Positions 23,991-31,903 are shown, numbered from the stretch's first letter. The stretch is 64,000 nt of DNA from Streptomyces sp. CBMA29 (GCF_014596445.1 NZ_MECL01000193.1:1-64000), one strand, 5' to 3'. The notes: a model not told the origin generated them from the sequence alone. A program made the numbers and translations.

Positions 23991-24817
23991 GGAAGACCGA
24001 GCTTGGTGAAGCGCTGCGGGAGCTACGGAAGGCATCTGGTAAAGAGGCCAAGACCGTTGCCCGCAGTGCTGTCATGTCTGCAAGCAAGCTCAGCAAGATT
24101 GAGACGGGCAAGCTAGCTCCGAGTGTCGTGGACGTAGAGAGCATCCTCACTGCCGTTGGTGTCTCCGAGGAAGTCAAAGCGGAGTACATGGAGGCAGCTC
24201 GTGCTGCCTCTACTGAGGTAATGGCTTGGCGTCTGCTAGCTCGCATGGGCTATCACAAAGGACAACAGCAGGCTCAAGCTCTCGAAGCTCAGATGTCTCT
24301 GCTCCGACTTTTTCAGCCTGCTCTGATTCCTGGGCTTCTCCAGACTCCCGAGTACATCAGGGCTGTGATTGCAAGGCATGGGCTGACAGAAGACTCCCAA
24401 GCTCGGACCATGGCTGCGCGACTCGAACGGCAGAAGGTTCTCTATGACAGCAGTAAGCAGCTCCGGTTCATCATCACTGAGTCTGTCCTCCGTTGGAGGA
24501 TTACCTCCTCGCCCATCATGGCCGGACAGATAGATAGACTGATCTCCCTATCTCGGTTGCCTAACATAGACGTTCGCATCGTTGCTCAGTCGGCACCGCA
24601 GAACGACTTTCCTTCTCACTCCTTTGTGATCAGAGATGACAGGCTTGTAACTGTCGAGACCGTTCATGCTGAGGTAGTTGTTACGGACCCTCGGGACGTC
24701 AAGGAGTACGCAGACAAGTTCGAAGGATTCTCCTTGGTTTCAGTTTCCGGAGATGAGATGCGGGTCATGCTGGGAGCCATCAGGGATGAGTTCTTGCGCG
24801 AACAGGAAACTGGCTAA
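23987..24817 (+). CDS. XRE-family regulator with DUF5753 domain
   Basis: 276 residues, GTG 23987 in a GTGA overlap with the DUF6879 stop. The N-terminal HTH reads LGEALRELRKASGKEAKTVARSAVMSASKLSKIETGKLAPS; the DUF5753 domain begins about residue 85 with LRLFQPALIPGLLQTPEYIRAV and ends with VTDPRDVKEYADKFEGFSLVSVS. Such proteins are very abundant in Streptomyces, usually paired with DUF397; here the partner is DUF6879. It probably controls the element or its own cassette. Confidence 0.92.
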   Translation: MRKTELGEALRELRKASGKEAKTVARSAVMSASKLSKIETGKLAPSVVDVESILTAVGVSEEVKAEYMEAARAASTEVMAWRLLARMGYHKGQQQAQALEAQMSLLRLFQPALIPGLLQTPEYIRAVIARHGLTEDSQARTMAARLERQKVLYDSSKQLRFIITESVLRWRITSSPIMAGQIDRLISLSRLPNIDVRIVAQSAPQNDFPSHSFVIRDDRLVTVETVHAEVVVTDPRDVKEYADKFEGFSLVSVSGDEMRVMLGAIRDEFLREQETG

Positions 24818-24849
24818 GCGCTGCATCTGTGCACCCTGACAATCAATGC

Positions 24850-25023
24850 ATGGAAAGTGAAGAGACAGGCCCCGCACTGACCATCACCGTGTATCGGATC
24901 GACCCTGAGACCGGAGAGAAGGTTGTCATCAGACCTCGGCGTCTGGTCAAGTCAACCGGTCCCCTTGTGTGCTCGACGTTCCCACCGTGCTCCTGCCCCA
25001 AGTGCTTAAAGGAACGAAGGTAG
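24850..25023 (+). CDS. Small Cys-rich protein (57 aa)
   Basis: Starts 32 bases after the XRE gene. MESEETGPALTITVYRIDPE is an amphipathic beta-rich start; the C-terminus CSTFPPCSCPKCLKERR has four Cys that could bind zinc. Similar short proteins follow XRE-DUF5753 genes in streptomycetes. The function is unknown. An upstream GTG at 24829 is an alternative start. Confidence 0.6.
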   Translation: MESEETGPALTITVYRIDPETGEKVVIRPRRLVKSTGPLVCSTFPPCSCPKCLKERR

Positions 25024-25740
25024 ACTGAATGGGCATGCTCAACGCATGCCCTCATGCAATAACCGGGGGAAAGTAGATGCTAGTCAGGCTTAGGTGTCGG
25101 TTCTTCCGGATTTTCGCTGAGGAGTGCTTCATATGCCCATGATATTACCGACGGGTAACTAGCCCCACCCCCTGCCCTCAACGCCCCCGCACTCGCTGTG
25201 ACTACGGCAGAACCATGAGTGTAGATATTTATGGTGGAATTTTTTGGGGACTCAGAGCTACAGCTACTGCCGGATTTAATAACCCTGGGGTACAAATGTC
25301 CGGGTTGGCTTCTGCTGGTGTGAGGGCCGGGCTTCATTCTCTCCTCGGTATCCGTGAGTCGTCGTTGACTTGCTCGGAGGAAAGCAGCAGGCAGGGTGAC
25401 TTTGCTCTGTGTAGTGAATAGAGACGGCTCTCTTGATTGATAGGCATTGAGTACCGAGAGGGAATGTCCCTGCCTCCCCTTCGTCTACCCGTGTATGTGG
25501 GCTTGTGTGGAGACGGCAGGGCAGGGCTGGACACGGAGACCAGGGACCACCTGAGAGGGGCACGCAGAGGGTCAGAGGGCTTCTGTGCCCAGGGGCTATG
25601 GCCCTGCTCAGTCGAGTGTCAGGAGTCCTCAACGGATGCCCTGCTAGCGCTAGGCAAGTCGCCTCATCACCTCCGATCCACTTGACCTGTGCTGTCGTGC
25701 CTGGTCAACTGAGGTTCCGCCACATCGCTTGTGAGAGCTA
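25024..25740. other. Non-coding right end of the element, partly AT-rich
   Basis: About 700 bases up to attR with no gene I can support. 25200-25300 is markedly AT-rich for this genome. Short frames on both strands lack ribosome sites and recognisable content. The right arm site (25649-25662) lies here, so part of it is the attP arm. Confidence 0.45.
25649..25662. promoter_or_regulatory. Candidate integrase arm-type site (right)
   Basis: Exact copy, same orientation, of GCTAGGCAAGTCGC found at 17026-17039. It lies 78 bp inside attR. Confidence 0.55.
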
Positions 25741-25785
25741 CCTGCAAAGCGAGTTACGCCGGTTCGATTCCGGTCACGGCCTCCA
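25741..25785 (+). other. attR core (45 bp copy of the tRNA-Cys 3' half)
   Basis: Perfect copy of 16909-16953. The sequence before it (GAGCTA) is unrelated to a tRNA 5' half, so this is an att scar and not a second tRNA gene. Confidence 0.95.
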
Positions 25786-25810
25786 ACGCCTTTGACCAGG
25801 CAAATCAAAA

Positions 25811-25837
25811 GGGCGGCGCCCGATGAGGGTGCCGCCC
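25811..25837 (+). terminator. Strong hairpin just outside attR
   Basis: GGGCGGCGCCC-GATGA-GGGTGCCGCCC, an 11-bp stem with one G-T pair. Before insertion it would have stood about 25 bases behind tRNA-Cys, so it is probably the original tRNA terminator, now displaced by the element. Confidence 0.75.
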
Positions 25838-25917
25838 CCTTGGGTCGTCCGTCTCCATTGCCGTCTCAGTCCCGGACCCACCGAACGTCTCAGCCTCTCG
25901 GCCACGTCTGCCGGTCG

Positions 25918-27069
25918 TCAGCTCGCGAGTGCTTCGCCGAGCCTGGCGTGGGCGGCGCCGGGAAGCACTTGGTGCAAGGTCTCGGCGCGGGCTCGGACGA
26001 GGCCGTCGCGGTACGCCTCGGGGAGCCGTTCCCAGATGGCGACCGCCTTGTCGGCTGCCGCGGTCGGGTCGCCGTCGGTGTGGGCGCAGATGGCCGCGTC
26101 CATCTCCAGCAGGGCGCGGGTCATGACGGACGGCGAGCGGGTGAGGGCGAGCGCGGCCTCCTGCTCGGCGTACGCCTCGCGGGTGCGGCCGAGGAGCGTG
26201 AACGCCTGGGAGAGGTGAACGTGGTGCTTCTGAAGGGGGTAGCCGAACCAGGTGTCGGCGGCCTGGGTGCCGTCCAGGTGCTCGGCGATGAGGCGGGCGT
26301 CGGCGACCGAGCGGAGAGCGCCCCGTTGGTCTCCGATCGCGGCGAGCGCGCGGGCGTTGACGGCCGCCGCGAGGGCGGCAGCGGCGGACGGGTTCGGCCC
26401 GGCTTCGGCTCGGGCACGACCCGCGAGGTCGGCGGCGGCCTTCGGGGCACCGTAGTTGAGGGGGACCATCGCGTGCCGTGCCAGCGCCCAGGCGAGCATC
26501 TGCCGGTCGCCGGACTCGCGGGCTGCCTGCTCGGCGGTGGTGAACCAGCCGTGGGAGTCGCGCTGATCGCTGCGGTCGTGCTGGATGATCGCCACAAGCC
26601 CGGTGATGCCAGCGGCCGTTCGGGCAAGGTCGGCTCGCGCGGCAGCCGCGTGCGGACGGCTGAGGACATCGCGCAGCAGGTCGAGGTCGTCGCGCATCTG
26701 CGTCAGGACGACGGTGGGAGGACGGCCGCGGTAACCGCCGCGGTGCCGCCCGAAGGCACCGTCGAGGTAGGCGAGGTCGCCAGCATCGGAGCCGGTCAGC
26801 GCCGCGTTGATGCCCTGGCGCGCTTCCGCGATGCCGGGCAGAGCCACCGCACCCGTTGCCGCCGCTGCTGCCGCCCCAAGGAACTGCCGTCGGTCCACCT
26901 CCGTGCCCTCCTCTCCCCCCCCCTCACCACTATCCGGGCGGTTCTGACGTCTGCGCCACTGCTTACTCGCCGCGACCGCCCGGACGATCTTCTCCACCGG
27001 CAGGCCGTACACCTCGCCCAGCAGCGGGTGCCAGGCGGGGACGGGTAAACGACGTTCGGTTTCCCAGCG
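25918..27069 (-). pseudogene. XRE/TPR-type regulator lacking its N-terminal HTH
   Basis: The frame encodes the C-terminal part of a Streptomyces regulator: RWETERRLPVPAWHPLLGEV then YGLPVEKIVRAVAASKQW, which is the end of an XRE helix-turn-helix, followed by a helical TPR-like domain to ALAS. A stop codon (27070-27072) precedes it exactly where the HTH should continue upstream, so the first ~60 residues are lost. A start at 27012 could still make a 364-residue protein without DNA-binding ability. It is divergent from the next gene, which is truncated at the same point. Confidence 0.7.
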
Positions 27070-27092
27070 TCAGCACCAAGAGCGGTATCACC

Positions 27093-27536
27093 GTGACCGG
27101 TTACCTGCCCTCCTGGGCCGCCGAAGATCCCAGCAGAACGGACATCCTTCCCGAGAGGCTCTCCACCGAACTGATCGACCTGACGCACTGGAGCCCCTTC
27201 GATGGGCAGCCGATAAGCATCCACAACCCTGCGTACGCGAACGACGACGGCCGGGCCGGCGAGGCTGAGGCCAGCCTCTTGAGCGGCAGCATCACTTGCT
27301 ACCCCTACAGCGAAGACGTAGAGGAACGGGTCCCGTCCGCCAATGTCCGCGTTGTCGACGACCTCTGGATCAACAACCTCACACCCGACGACATCGTCGC
27401 CCTCGCCGTCAAACTCCGCGCCCAAGCCGACTATTTCGAGAACGACGTCGCTCCCGCTCTCCAACGTGCCCGAAGCGACTGGGAATCCCACCAACACTTC
27501 CGCGTGCGCAATCACGAGCAATCCGCGATGAGTTGA
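27093..27536 (+). pseudogene. 5'-truncated protein of unknown function (YLPSW type)
   Basis: 147 codons from the first possible GTG. TVTGYLPSWAAEDPSRTDIL, then ISIHNPAYAND, CYPYSEDVEERVPSANVRVVDDLWI and a C-terminal AVKLRAQADYFENDVAPALQRARSDWE resemble a conserved Streptomyces hypothetical family often placed beside XRE regulators (possibly DUF6907; not verified). The GTG has no ribosome site, and homology seems to begin directly at the break near 27070, so the true start was probably deleted together with the HTH end of the divergent gene. Confidence 0.5.
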
Positions 27537-27666
27537 AACGCTGCCCTTCCTAGCGTTGTGAGTGAAGGACGGATCCATCCGTGGAGAGGTCCCCGGAACA
27601 CTACGCGCACGGCGTCTCGCGTAGCGGACAGCGGATAACGCAGCAATCGAGCAAAGGAGGTGTGCC

Positions 27667-27801
27667 GTGGAGAAGACTCTGCGAGGAATTCGTGCCGGTG
27701 GAGAGGGAGACGGGCAGCCGGGGACACCGTGGACGCCGCCGCAGGAGCCGCCGAATCCGGAGGGGTCCGCGCCGCCCGGGGACGGGACGCATCGGAAGTG
27801 A
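27667..27801 (+). CDS. 44-residue ORF with a near-perfect Shine-Dalgarno
   Basis: AAAGGAGGT (27653-27661) lies five bases before GTG 27667. The product begins VEKTLRGIRAGGEGDGQPGT and continues Pro/Gly/Glu-rich with one Trp to a TGA at 27799-27801. It does not resemble a precursor peptide I know. It sits immediately before the methyltransferase remnant, so it may be the start of a deleted gene or a small peptide. An inverted repeat AACGCT/AGCGTT (27537-27542 and 27552-27557) lies upstream. Confidence 0.4.
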   Translation: MEKTLRGIRAGGEGDGQPGTPWTPPQEPPNPEGSAPPGDGTHRK

Positions 27802-27820
27802 CATCGATCGAACGGGGCGG

Positions 27821-28420
27821 GGACTGCTGGCGCACCGGCTCGGCGGCGAGAAGGTGACGACCGTCGAGGTGGACGCGGCCGTGGCGGCAGCGGCCCGGGA
27901 GTCGCTGCGAAGGGCGGGGCTCGGCCCGACGGTGGTGACGGGGGACGGATACGGCGGGCACCTGCCGGGCGCGCCGTACGACCGGGTCATCGCCACGTGC
28001 GGGATGCGCGAGATCCCGTACGCCTGGGTCGAGCAGACGGCACCCGGCGGGATCGTCGTGGCGCCGTGGGGGACGCGTTACGGGAACGGTGACGCCGTGG
28101 CACGGCTGGTCGTCGAGGACGGGGTGGCGTCGGGGCGGTTCACACGGCTGGTCAGGAGGGCCGCCGTACGGCACGGCGATTACGTATCGCAGGAGGGCGC
28201 GGACGGCGCCGACGCGTCCACAACCACCGTCACCGAGGCGGAATTCCACACCGGGCGGTACACCCAGTACGGACCGCGTCGACTGTGGGACGAGGTGGAG
28301 GCCGCCTTTCGTTGGTGGACGGGCCGGGGAAAGCCGGGGGTCGAGCGCTTCGGGCTGACGGTCGACGCCGGCGGACAGTACGTGTGGCTGGACGATCCGG
28401 CCGCGTCCTGGGGGATCTGA
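27821..28420 (+). pseudogene. Remnant of a RiPP-associated PCMT-type methyltransferase
   Basis: The frame encodes GLLAHRLGGEKVTTVEVD, TVVTGDGYGGHLPGAPYDRVI, CGMREIPYAWVEQTAPGGIVVAPWG and a C-terminal RLWDEVEAAFRWWTGRGKPG...ERFGLTVDAGGQYVWLDDP. These belong to the O-methyltransferases (PCMT relatives) of FxLD-lanthipeptide and ATP-grasp peptide systems. The N-terminal ~100 residues, including SAM motif I (GxGTGYNAA), are missing; the sequence in front of LLAHRLGG is unrelated. No maturase or precursor gene is nearby, so this is a relic of a lost RiPP locus. Confidence 0.65.
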
Positions 28421-28438
28421 GCGAAATCACTCTCGAAG

Positions 28439-28511
28439 CACGAAACAGGGAGGGGTCCCCGTTTCGTGTTACGGTCGGCGGGACGAGTAAACGGGGGGTG
28501 GTCCCCGTTTC
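28439..28511. promoter_or_regulatory. Paired inverted-repeat operators upstream of the P450 gene
   Basis: CACGAAAC/GTTTCGTG (28439-28446 and 28461-28468) and AAACGGGG/CCCCGTTT (28489-28496 and 28503-28510) are two dyads. They share the direct repeat GGTCCCCGTTTC at 28454-28465 and 28500-28511, 46 bp apart. The TetR protein encoded after the P450 is the obvious candidate ligand. Confidence 0.6.
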
Positions 28512-28531
28512 TGCGATGTCGGGAGGCGCTC

Positions 28532-29737
28532 ATGGGTACGCAACACCTCACTGTCCAACTCGCTGACCTGACCGACGACTTCACGGCGGATCCGTACTCC
28601 GCGTTCGCCGCGCTGCGGGTACGCGGGGCGGTGCACCATGTGCGGTTCCCGACCGGGGACGAGTCGTGGCTGGTGGTCGGGCACGAGGAGGTGCGGGCGG
28701 CGTTCGTCGACCCCAGGCTGCGCAATGACGTGCGGCACTCGGCGGACTTCGGGGACGACGGGCTGTACTCCGTGGGCCTCAACATGCTCCAGGTCGATCC
28801 GCCGGACCACACGCGGCTGCGGACCCTGGTGGCCCGCGAGTTCACCGCCCGCCGCGTCCAGGCGCTGCGCCCCCGCGTACGGGAGGCGGCCGGGGCGCTC
28901 CTGGACGACGTGGCCGCCGCGCGCCGCGCCGACCTCGTGGCCGCGTACGCGTATCCGCTGCCGCTCACCGTCATCTGCGAGCTGCTCGGCGTACCGGACA
29001 TGGACCGGGCCGCGTTCCGGGAGTGGTCCACGAAGGTCGTCGCGCTCGACGAGCCGGAGGAGTCCGCCCGCGCCGCGCGGGAGATGGCCGCGTACCTCGC
29101 GGAGCTGGCGGAGGGCAAGCGGCGACTGCGGGACGCGGCGGAGAGCGATCTGCTGCACGCCCTGGTCCGCGACCACGACGGAGACGCCGACGACCGGCTC
29201 ACCCCGGAGGAACTGCTCGGCATGGCCTTCCTGCTGCTCGTGGCGGGGCACGAGACCACCGTCAACCTCATCGCCAACGCCGTCCACCTGCTCCTCGGCA
29301 ACCCCGGGCAGCTCGCCGCCCTGCACGCCGACCCGGAGTTGCTGGCGGGCGCGGTGGAGGAGACGCTCCGCTTCGAGTCCCCGGTGCCCGCGGGCACGTA
29401 CCGCTACACCGCGGAGCCGGTCGAGCTGGGCGGCGCCCGGATACCGGCGGGCGCGCGCGTCGTGCTCTCCATCGCCGCCGCGAACCGCGACCCCGCGCGC
29501 TTCCCCGACCCCGACCGGTTCGACATCCACCGCGACGCGGCCTCGACCCGCGCCCACCTCGCCTTCGGCTACGGCCTGCACCACTGCCTGGGCGCCCCGC
29601 TGGCCCGGCTGGAGGCGAATCTGGCCCTGCGCGTCCTGCTGGACCGCTTCCCCGGCCTGGCCTTCGACGGCGACGGCGCGCCGCGGTGGCGCACCAGCCT
29701 CATGCGGAGCCTGCACGACCTGCCCGTGCGCTGGTAG
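28532..29737 (+). CDS. Cytochrome P450 monooxygenase
   Basis: 401-residue class I bacterial P450. The I-helix oxygen-binding motif is LLVAGHETT, the K-helix ExxR is EETLRFESP, the PERF-like region is FPDPDRFDIHR and the heme loop is AFGYGLHHCLGAPLAR with the Cys ligand. ATG 28532 has GGGAGG six bases upstream. It is close to CYP107/CYP105-type enzymes; the substrate is unknown. No ferredoxin gene is adjacent, so electron transfer partners must be elsewhere. Control by the downstream TetR protein through the paired operators is inferred. Confidence 0.95.
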   Translation: MGTQHLTVQLADLTDDFTADPYSAFAALRVRGAVHHVRFPTGDESWLVVGHEEVRAAFVDPRLRNDVRHSADFGDDGLYSVGLNMLQVDPPDHTRLRTLVAREFTARRVQALRPRVREAAGALLDDVAAARRADLVAAYAYPLPLTVICELLGVPDMDRAAFREWSTKVVALDEPEESARAAREMAAYLAELAEGKRRLRDAAESDLLHALVRDHDGDADDRLTPEELLGMAFLLLVAGHETTVNLIANAVHLLLGNPGQLAALHADPELLAGAVEETLRFESPVPAGTYRYTAEPVELGGARIPAGARVVLSIAAANRDPARFPDPDRFDIHRDAASTRAHLAFGYGLHHCLGAPLARLEANLALRVLLDRFPGLAFDGDGAPRWRTSLMRSLHDLPVRW

Positions 29738-29758
29738 CCACGGGCAGCTCGGTAGCAT

Positions 29759-29786
29759 CCGTACCGGGGAGCACTCTCCGGTACGG
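29759..29786 (+). terminator. Hairpin after the P450 gene
   Basis: CCGTACCGGGGA-GCAC-TCTCCGGTACGG, 12-bp stem with one mismatch, 21 bases after the P450 stop. Its right arm merges into the GGATAC repeat block. Confidence 0.6.
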
Positions 29787-29850
29787 ATACGGATACGGAT
29801 ACGGGCGCGGGCGCGGATACGGGCGCGGGCGCGGATACGGGCACACCGGG
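29778..29850. repeat. GGATAC hexamer and GGGCGCGGGCGCGGATAC tandem repeats
   Basis: Three GGATAC units (29785-29802) are followed by two 18-bp GGGCGCGGGCGCGGATAC units. The first 25 bases match the reverse complement of 9137-9161 exactly. It lies between the P450 and TetR genes. Confidence 0.75.
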
Positions 29851-29885
29851 GCAAGAGCCAAGGGGCAGGGGCCGGAGGAGGCACG

Positions 29886-30578
29886 ATGGGCGGTGACGCG
29901 CCGACGGGGCGCCGCGACTCGCTGCGCAACCGGCGACTGCTGACGCGGACGGCCCGCGAGGTCTTCGCGGAACAGGGCCTGGACGCCCCGCTCGACGTCA
30001 TCGCCCGGCGCGCGGGCGTGGGCAACGCGACCCTCTACCGCCACTTCCCGACCCGCGCCGCGCTCGTGGACGAGGTCTTCAGGGACGCGCTGTCCGGGAC
30101 CATGGACGCCGGGGAGCGGGCGCGGGCCGCCGAGGACGCGTGGACGGGGCTGACGCGGTACCTGCACGCCGTGTTCGCGACGCTGGCCGCGGACCGCGGC
30201 ACCAACGACCTCATGACCACGAGCCTGGAGGGCGTCGCCTCGCTGGAGGCCGTCCACGCCCACAACCACGCCACCGTCACCGACCTGCTGCGGCGCGGCC
30301 AGGCGCAGGGCACCGTACGCCCGGACCTCACCACCGAGGACGTGCTGCTCGCCCTCGCGGCGCTCGGCAGGGTCGTGCCCGCGCTGAACGCCGTCGCGCC
30401 GGACGCCTGGGCCCGGCCGCTCGCCCTGCTCCTCGACGGCTTCCGGGCCGTCCCGGCCGCGCCGGACCTGCCCGCGCCGCCCCCGCCCGCGCCGGACCTG
30501 CCCGCGCCGCCCCTGACCGCCGCCCAGCTCGGCGACGTGCTTCTCGGACTCGGGCCGCACCGGCACCGGCGCCGCTGA
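29886..30578 (+). CDS. TetR/AcrR-family transcriptional regulator
   Basis: 230 residues. The N-terminal HTH reads NRRLLTRTAREVFAEQGLDAPLDVIARRAGVGNATLYRHFPTRAALVDEVF; the C-terminal ligand domain is helical. The end has a tandem duplication, APDLPAPPPP/APDLPAPPLT. ATG 29886 follows GGAGGAG. It lies 148 bases behind the P450 gene on the same strand and likely represses it. Confidence 0.93.
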   Translation: MGGDAPTGRRDSLRNRRLLTRTAREVFAEQGLDAPLDVIARRAGVGNATLYRHFPTRAALVDEVFRDALSGTMDAGERARAAEDAWTGLTRYLHAVFATLAADRGTNDLMTTSLEGVASLEAVHAHNHATVTDLLRRGQAQGTVRPDLTTEDVLLALAALGRVVPALNAVAPDAWARPLALLLDGFRAVPAAPDLPAPPPPAPDLPAPPLTAAQLGDVLLGLGPHRHRRR

Positions 30579-30636
30579 CGGGGTGAACGGCCGAGCAGGC
30601 GGAAATACTGAGGAGGCCGCGGCGGTTGCCGCCGAT

Positions 30637-31320
30637 ATGGCGACTTTGGGACTGATCGGCAGCGGAAACATCGGCGGCACCCTGGCCCGGCTGGCGGTCG
30701 ACAGCGGGCTCGATGTGGTGCTCAGCAACTCCCGGGGGCCGGAAACCCTCGCGGACCTCGTCGCGGAGCTCGGTTCGCGAGCCCGCGCGGGTACGGCGGC
30801 GGAGGCGGCCGACGCCGGGGACTGGGTGGTGGTGACGGTGCCGGTCAAGGCGTACCCGCGGATTCCGCGGGAGCCGCTGGCGGGCAAGACCGTGATCGAC
30901 ACCGGCAACTACTACCCGCAGCGCGACGGCGACATCCCCGAGCTGGTCGAGAAGGAGACCACCGACAGCGGCCTGCTCCAGGGGTATCTCGACGGGGCCC
31001 ACGTGGTGAAGGCGTTCAACAACATCTTCTTCAAGCACCTGGCGGCGCTGCCGCGTCCGGCGGGAGCGGCGGACCGGAGCGCCCTGCCCATCGCCGGTGA
31101 CGACGCCGGCGCGAAGGCGCACGCCGCTGAGCTGCTCGGCCTGCTCGGCTTCGACACCGTGGACGCCGGGCCGCTCGCCGAGGGCCGGCGCTTCCAGCCG
31201 GGCACGGCGGCGTACGGGCTGCCCTACGCCGACACGTCGGTGGCCGACTTCATGGCGGAGCCCCCGGCACCGGCCTCCGTCGCCGACATCGAGGCGGCTC
31301 TGGCGGCGGCGGAGAGCTGA
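30637..31320 (+). CDS. NAD(P)-binding reductase of the F420-dependent NADP oxidoreductase-like family
   Basis: 227 residues with an N-terminal Rossmann motif LGLIGSGNIGGTLARLAVDSG, then VVLSNSRGPETL (a basic/Ser pattern that suggests NADPH), WVVVTVPVKAYPRIP, DTGNYYP and VVKAFNNI, the signature order of the F420_oxidored/ProC-like group. The reaction cannot be specified. The start ATG 30637 matches the family N-terminus; the AGGAGG at 30611-30616 is rather far away. Confidence 0.85.
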   Translation: MATLGLIGSGNIGGTLARLAVDSGLDVVLSNSRGPETLADLVAELGSRARAGTAAEAADAGDWVVVTVPVKAYPRIPREPLAGKTVIDTGNYYPQRDGDIPELVEKETTDSGLLQGYLDGAHVVKAFNNIFFKHLAALPRPAGAADRSALPIAGDDAGAKAHAAELLGLLGFDTVDAGPLAEGRRFQPGTAAYGLPYADTSVADFMAEPPAPASVADIEAALAAAES

Positions 31321-31456
31321 AGCCGGGTCAGCCGGGCGCCGAAGCCGGGCGCCGGAGCCGGGCTGCCGTCCGCTCCGCTCCTGCCGCGATTGGCCCAGGA
31401 TTTTGAGGCGGGAGTGGTACGAGGGCGCGGGGCGGTCAGGCCGTAGCGTCGTCGGT

Positions 31457-31903
31457 ATGAGTGAGCGAGTGGATTACGCGAAGCACGCGCCGGACGCGTT
31501 CCGGGCGATGCTGGCGTTCAGCCAAGCGTCGGCGAAGGGGCTCGACCCGGTGGTCGCGGAGCTGGTGAAGATCAGGGCGTCGCAGATCAACCGGTGCGCG
31601 TTCTGCCTGGACATGCACGTCAAGGACGCGCGCAAGGCCGGGGAGAGCGACCAGCGGATCTTTCTGCTGAGCGCGTGGGAGGAGACCGAGGGGGTCTACT
31701 CGGACAAGGAGCGGGCGGCGCTCGCGCTGACGGAGGCGGTGACGCTGCTGACGGAGGGCTTCGTGCCGGACGAGGTGTACGCGCGGGCTGCCGGGCAGTT
31801 CGACGCGGACGAGTTGGCGCGGCTGGTGGCCGCGATCGTGGCGATCAACGCGTGGAACCGGTTCAACGTGACGTTCAGGACGCAGCCGGGGGCGACCGCG
31901 TGA
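31457..31903 (+). CDS. Carboxymuconolactone decarboxylase/AhpD-like protein
   Basis: 148-residue all-helical protein with the AhpD redox motif INRCAFCLDMH (Cys47, Cys50, His54) in the usual context KIRASQINRCAFCLDMHVKDARKAG. It is likely an alkylhydroperoxidase-like thiol antioxidant and not a true decarboxylase. The next gene overlaps its stop in a GTGA junction, so the two form an operon. Confidence 0.92.
   Translation: MSERVDYAKHAPDAFRAMLAFSQASAKGLDPVVAELVKIRASQINRCAFCLDMHVKDARKAGESDQRIFLLSAWEETEGVYSDKERAALALTEAVTLLTEGFVPDEVYARAAGQFDADELARLVAAIVAINAWNRFNVTFRTQPGATA

Larger units (their letters stand above)
16909..25785. mobile_element. Integrated mini-element in tRNA-Cys (8.83 kb, attL to attR)
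   Basis: Bounded by a perfect 45-bp direct repeat (16909-16953 and 25741-25785) equal to the tRNA 3' half. The integrase gene sits directly inside attL. The interior is clearly less GC-rich and less codon-biased than flanking DNA and includes TTA codons. Contents in order: integrase, C2HC peptide, GIY-YIG-like protein, Phd-like antitoxin, zinc-ribbon protein, RepA-like ATPase, DUF2637-HTH protein with a GGTTCA array, an unknown minus-strand gene, small protein/DUF6879/XRE cassette, small C-rich protein. No TraB/FtsK translocase, relaxase, primase or structural phage gene is visible, so it is a minimal or decayed actinomycete integrative element, or a satellite. Confidence 0.9.

Noticed and set aside
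25276..25632. 118-codon minus-strand frame at the right end of the element
   Set aside because: No ribosome site, unusual composition and no recognisable content.
25741..25785. Second tRNA-Cys gene
   Set aside because: Only the 3' 45 bases are present and the 5' half is missing. It is the attR scar.
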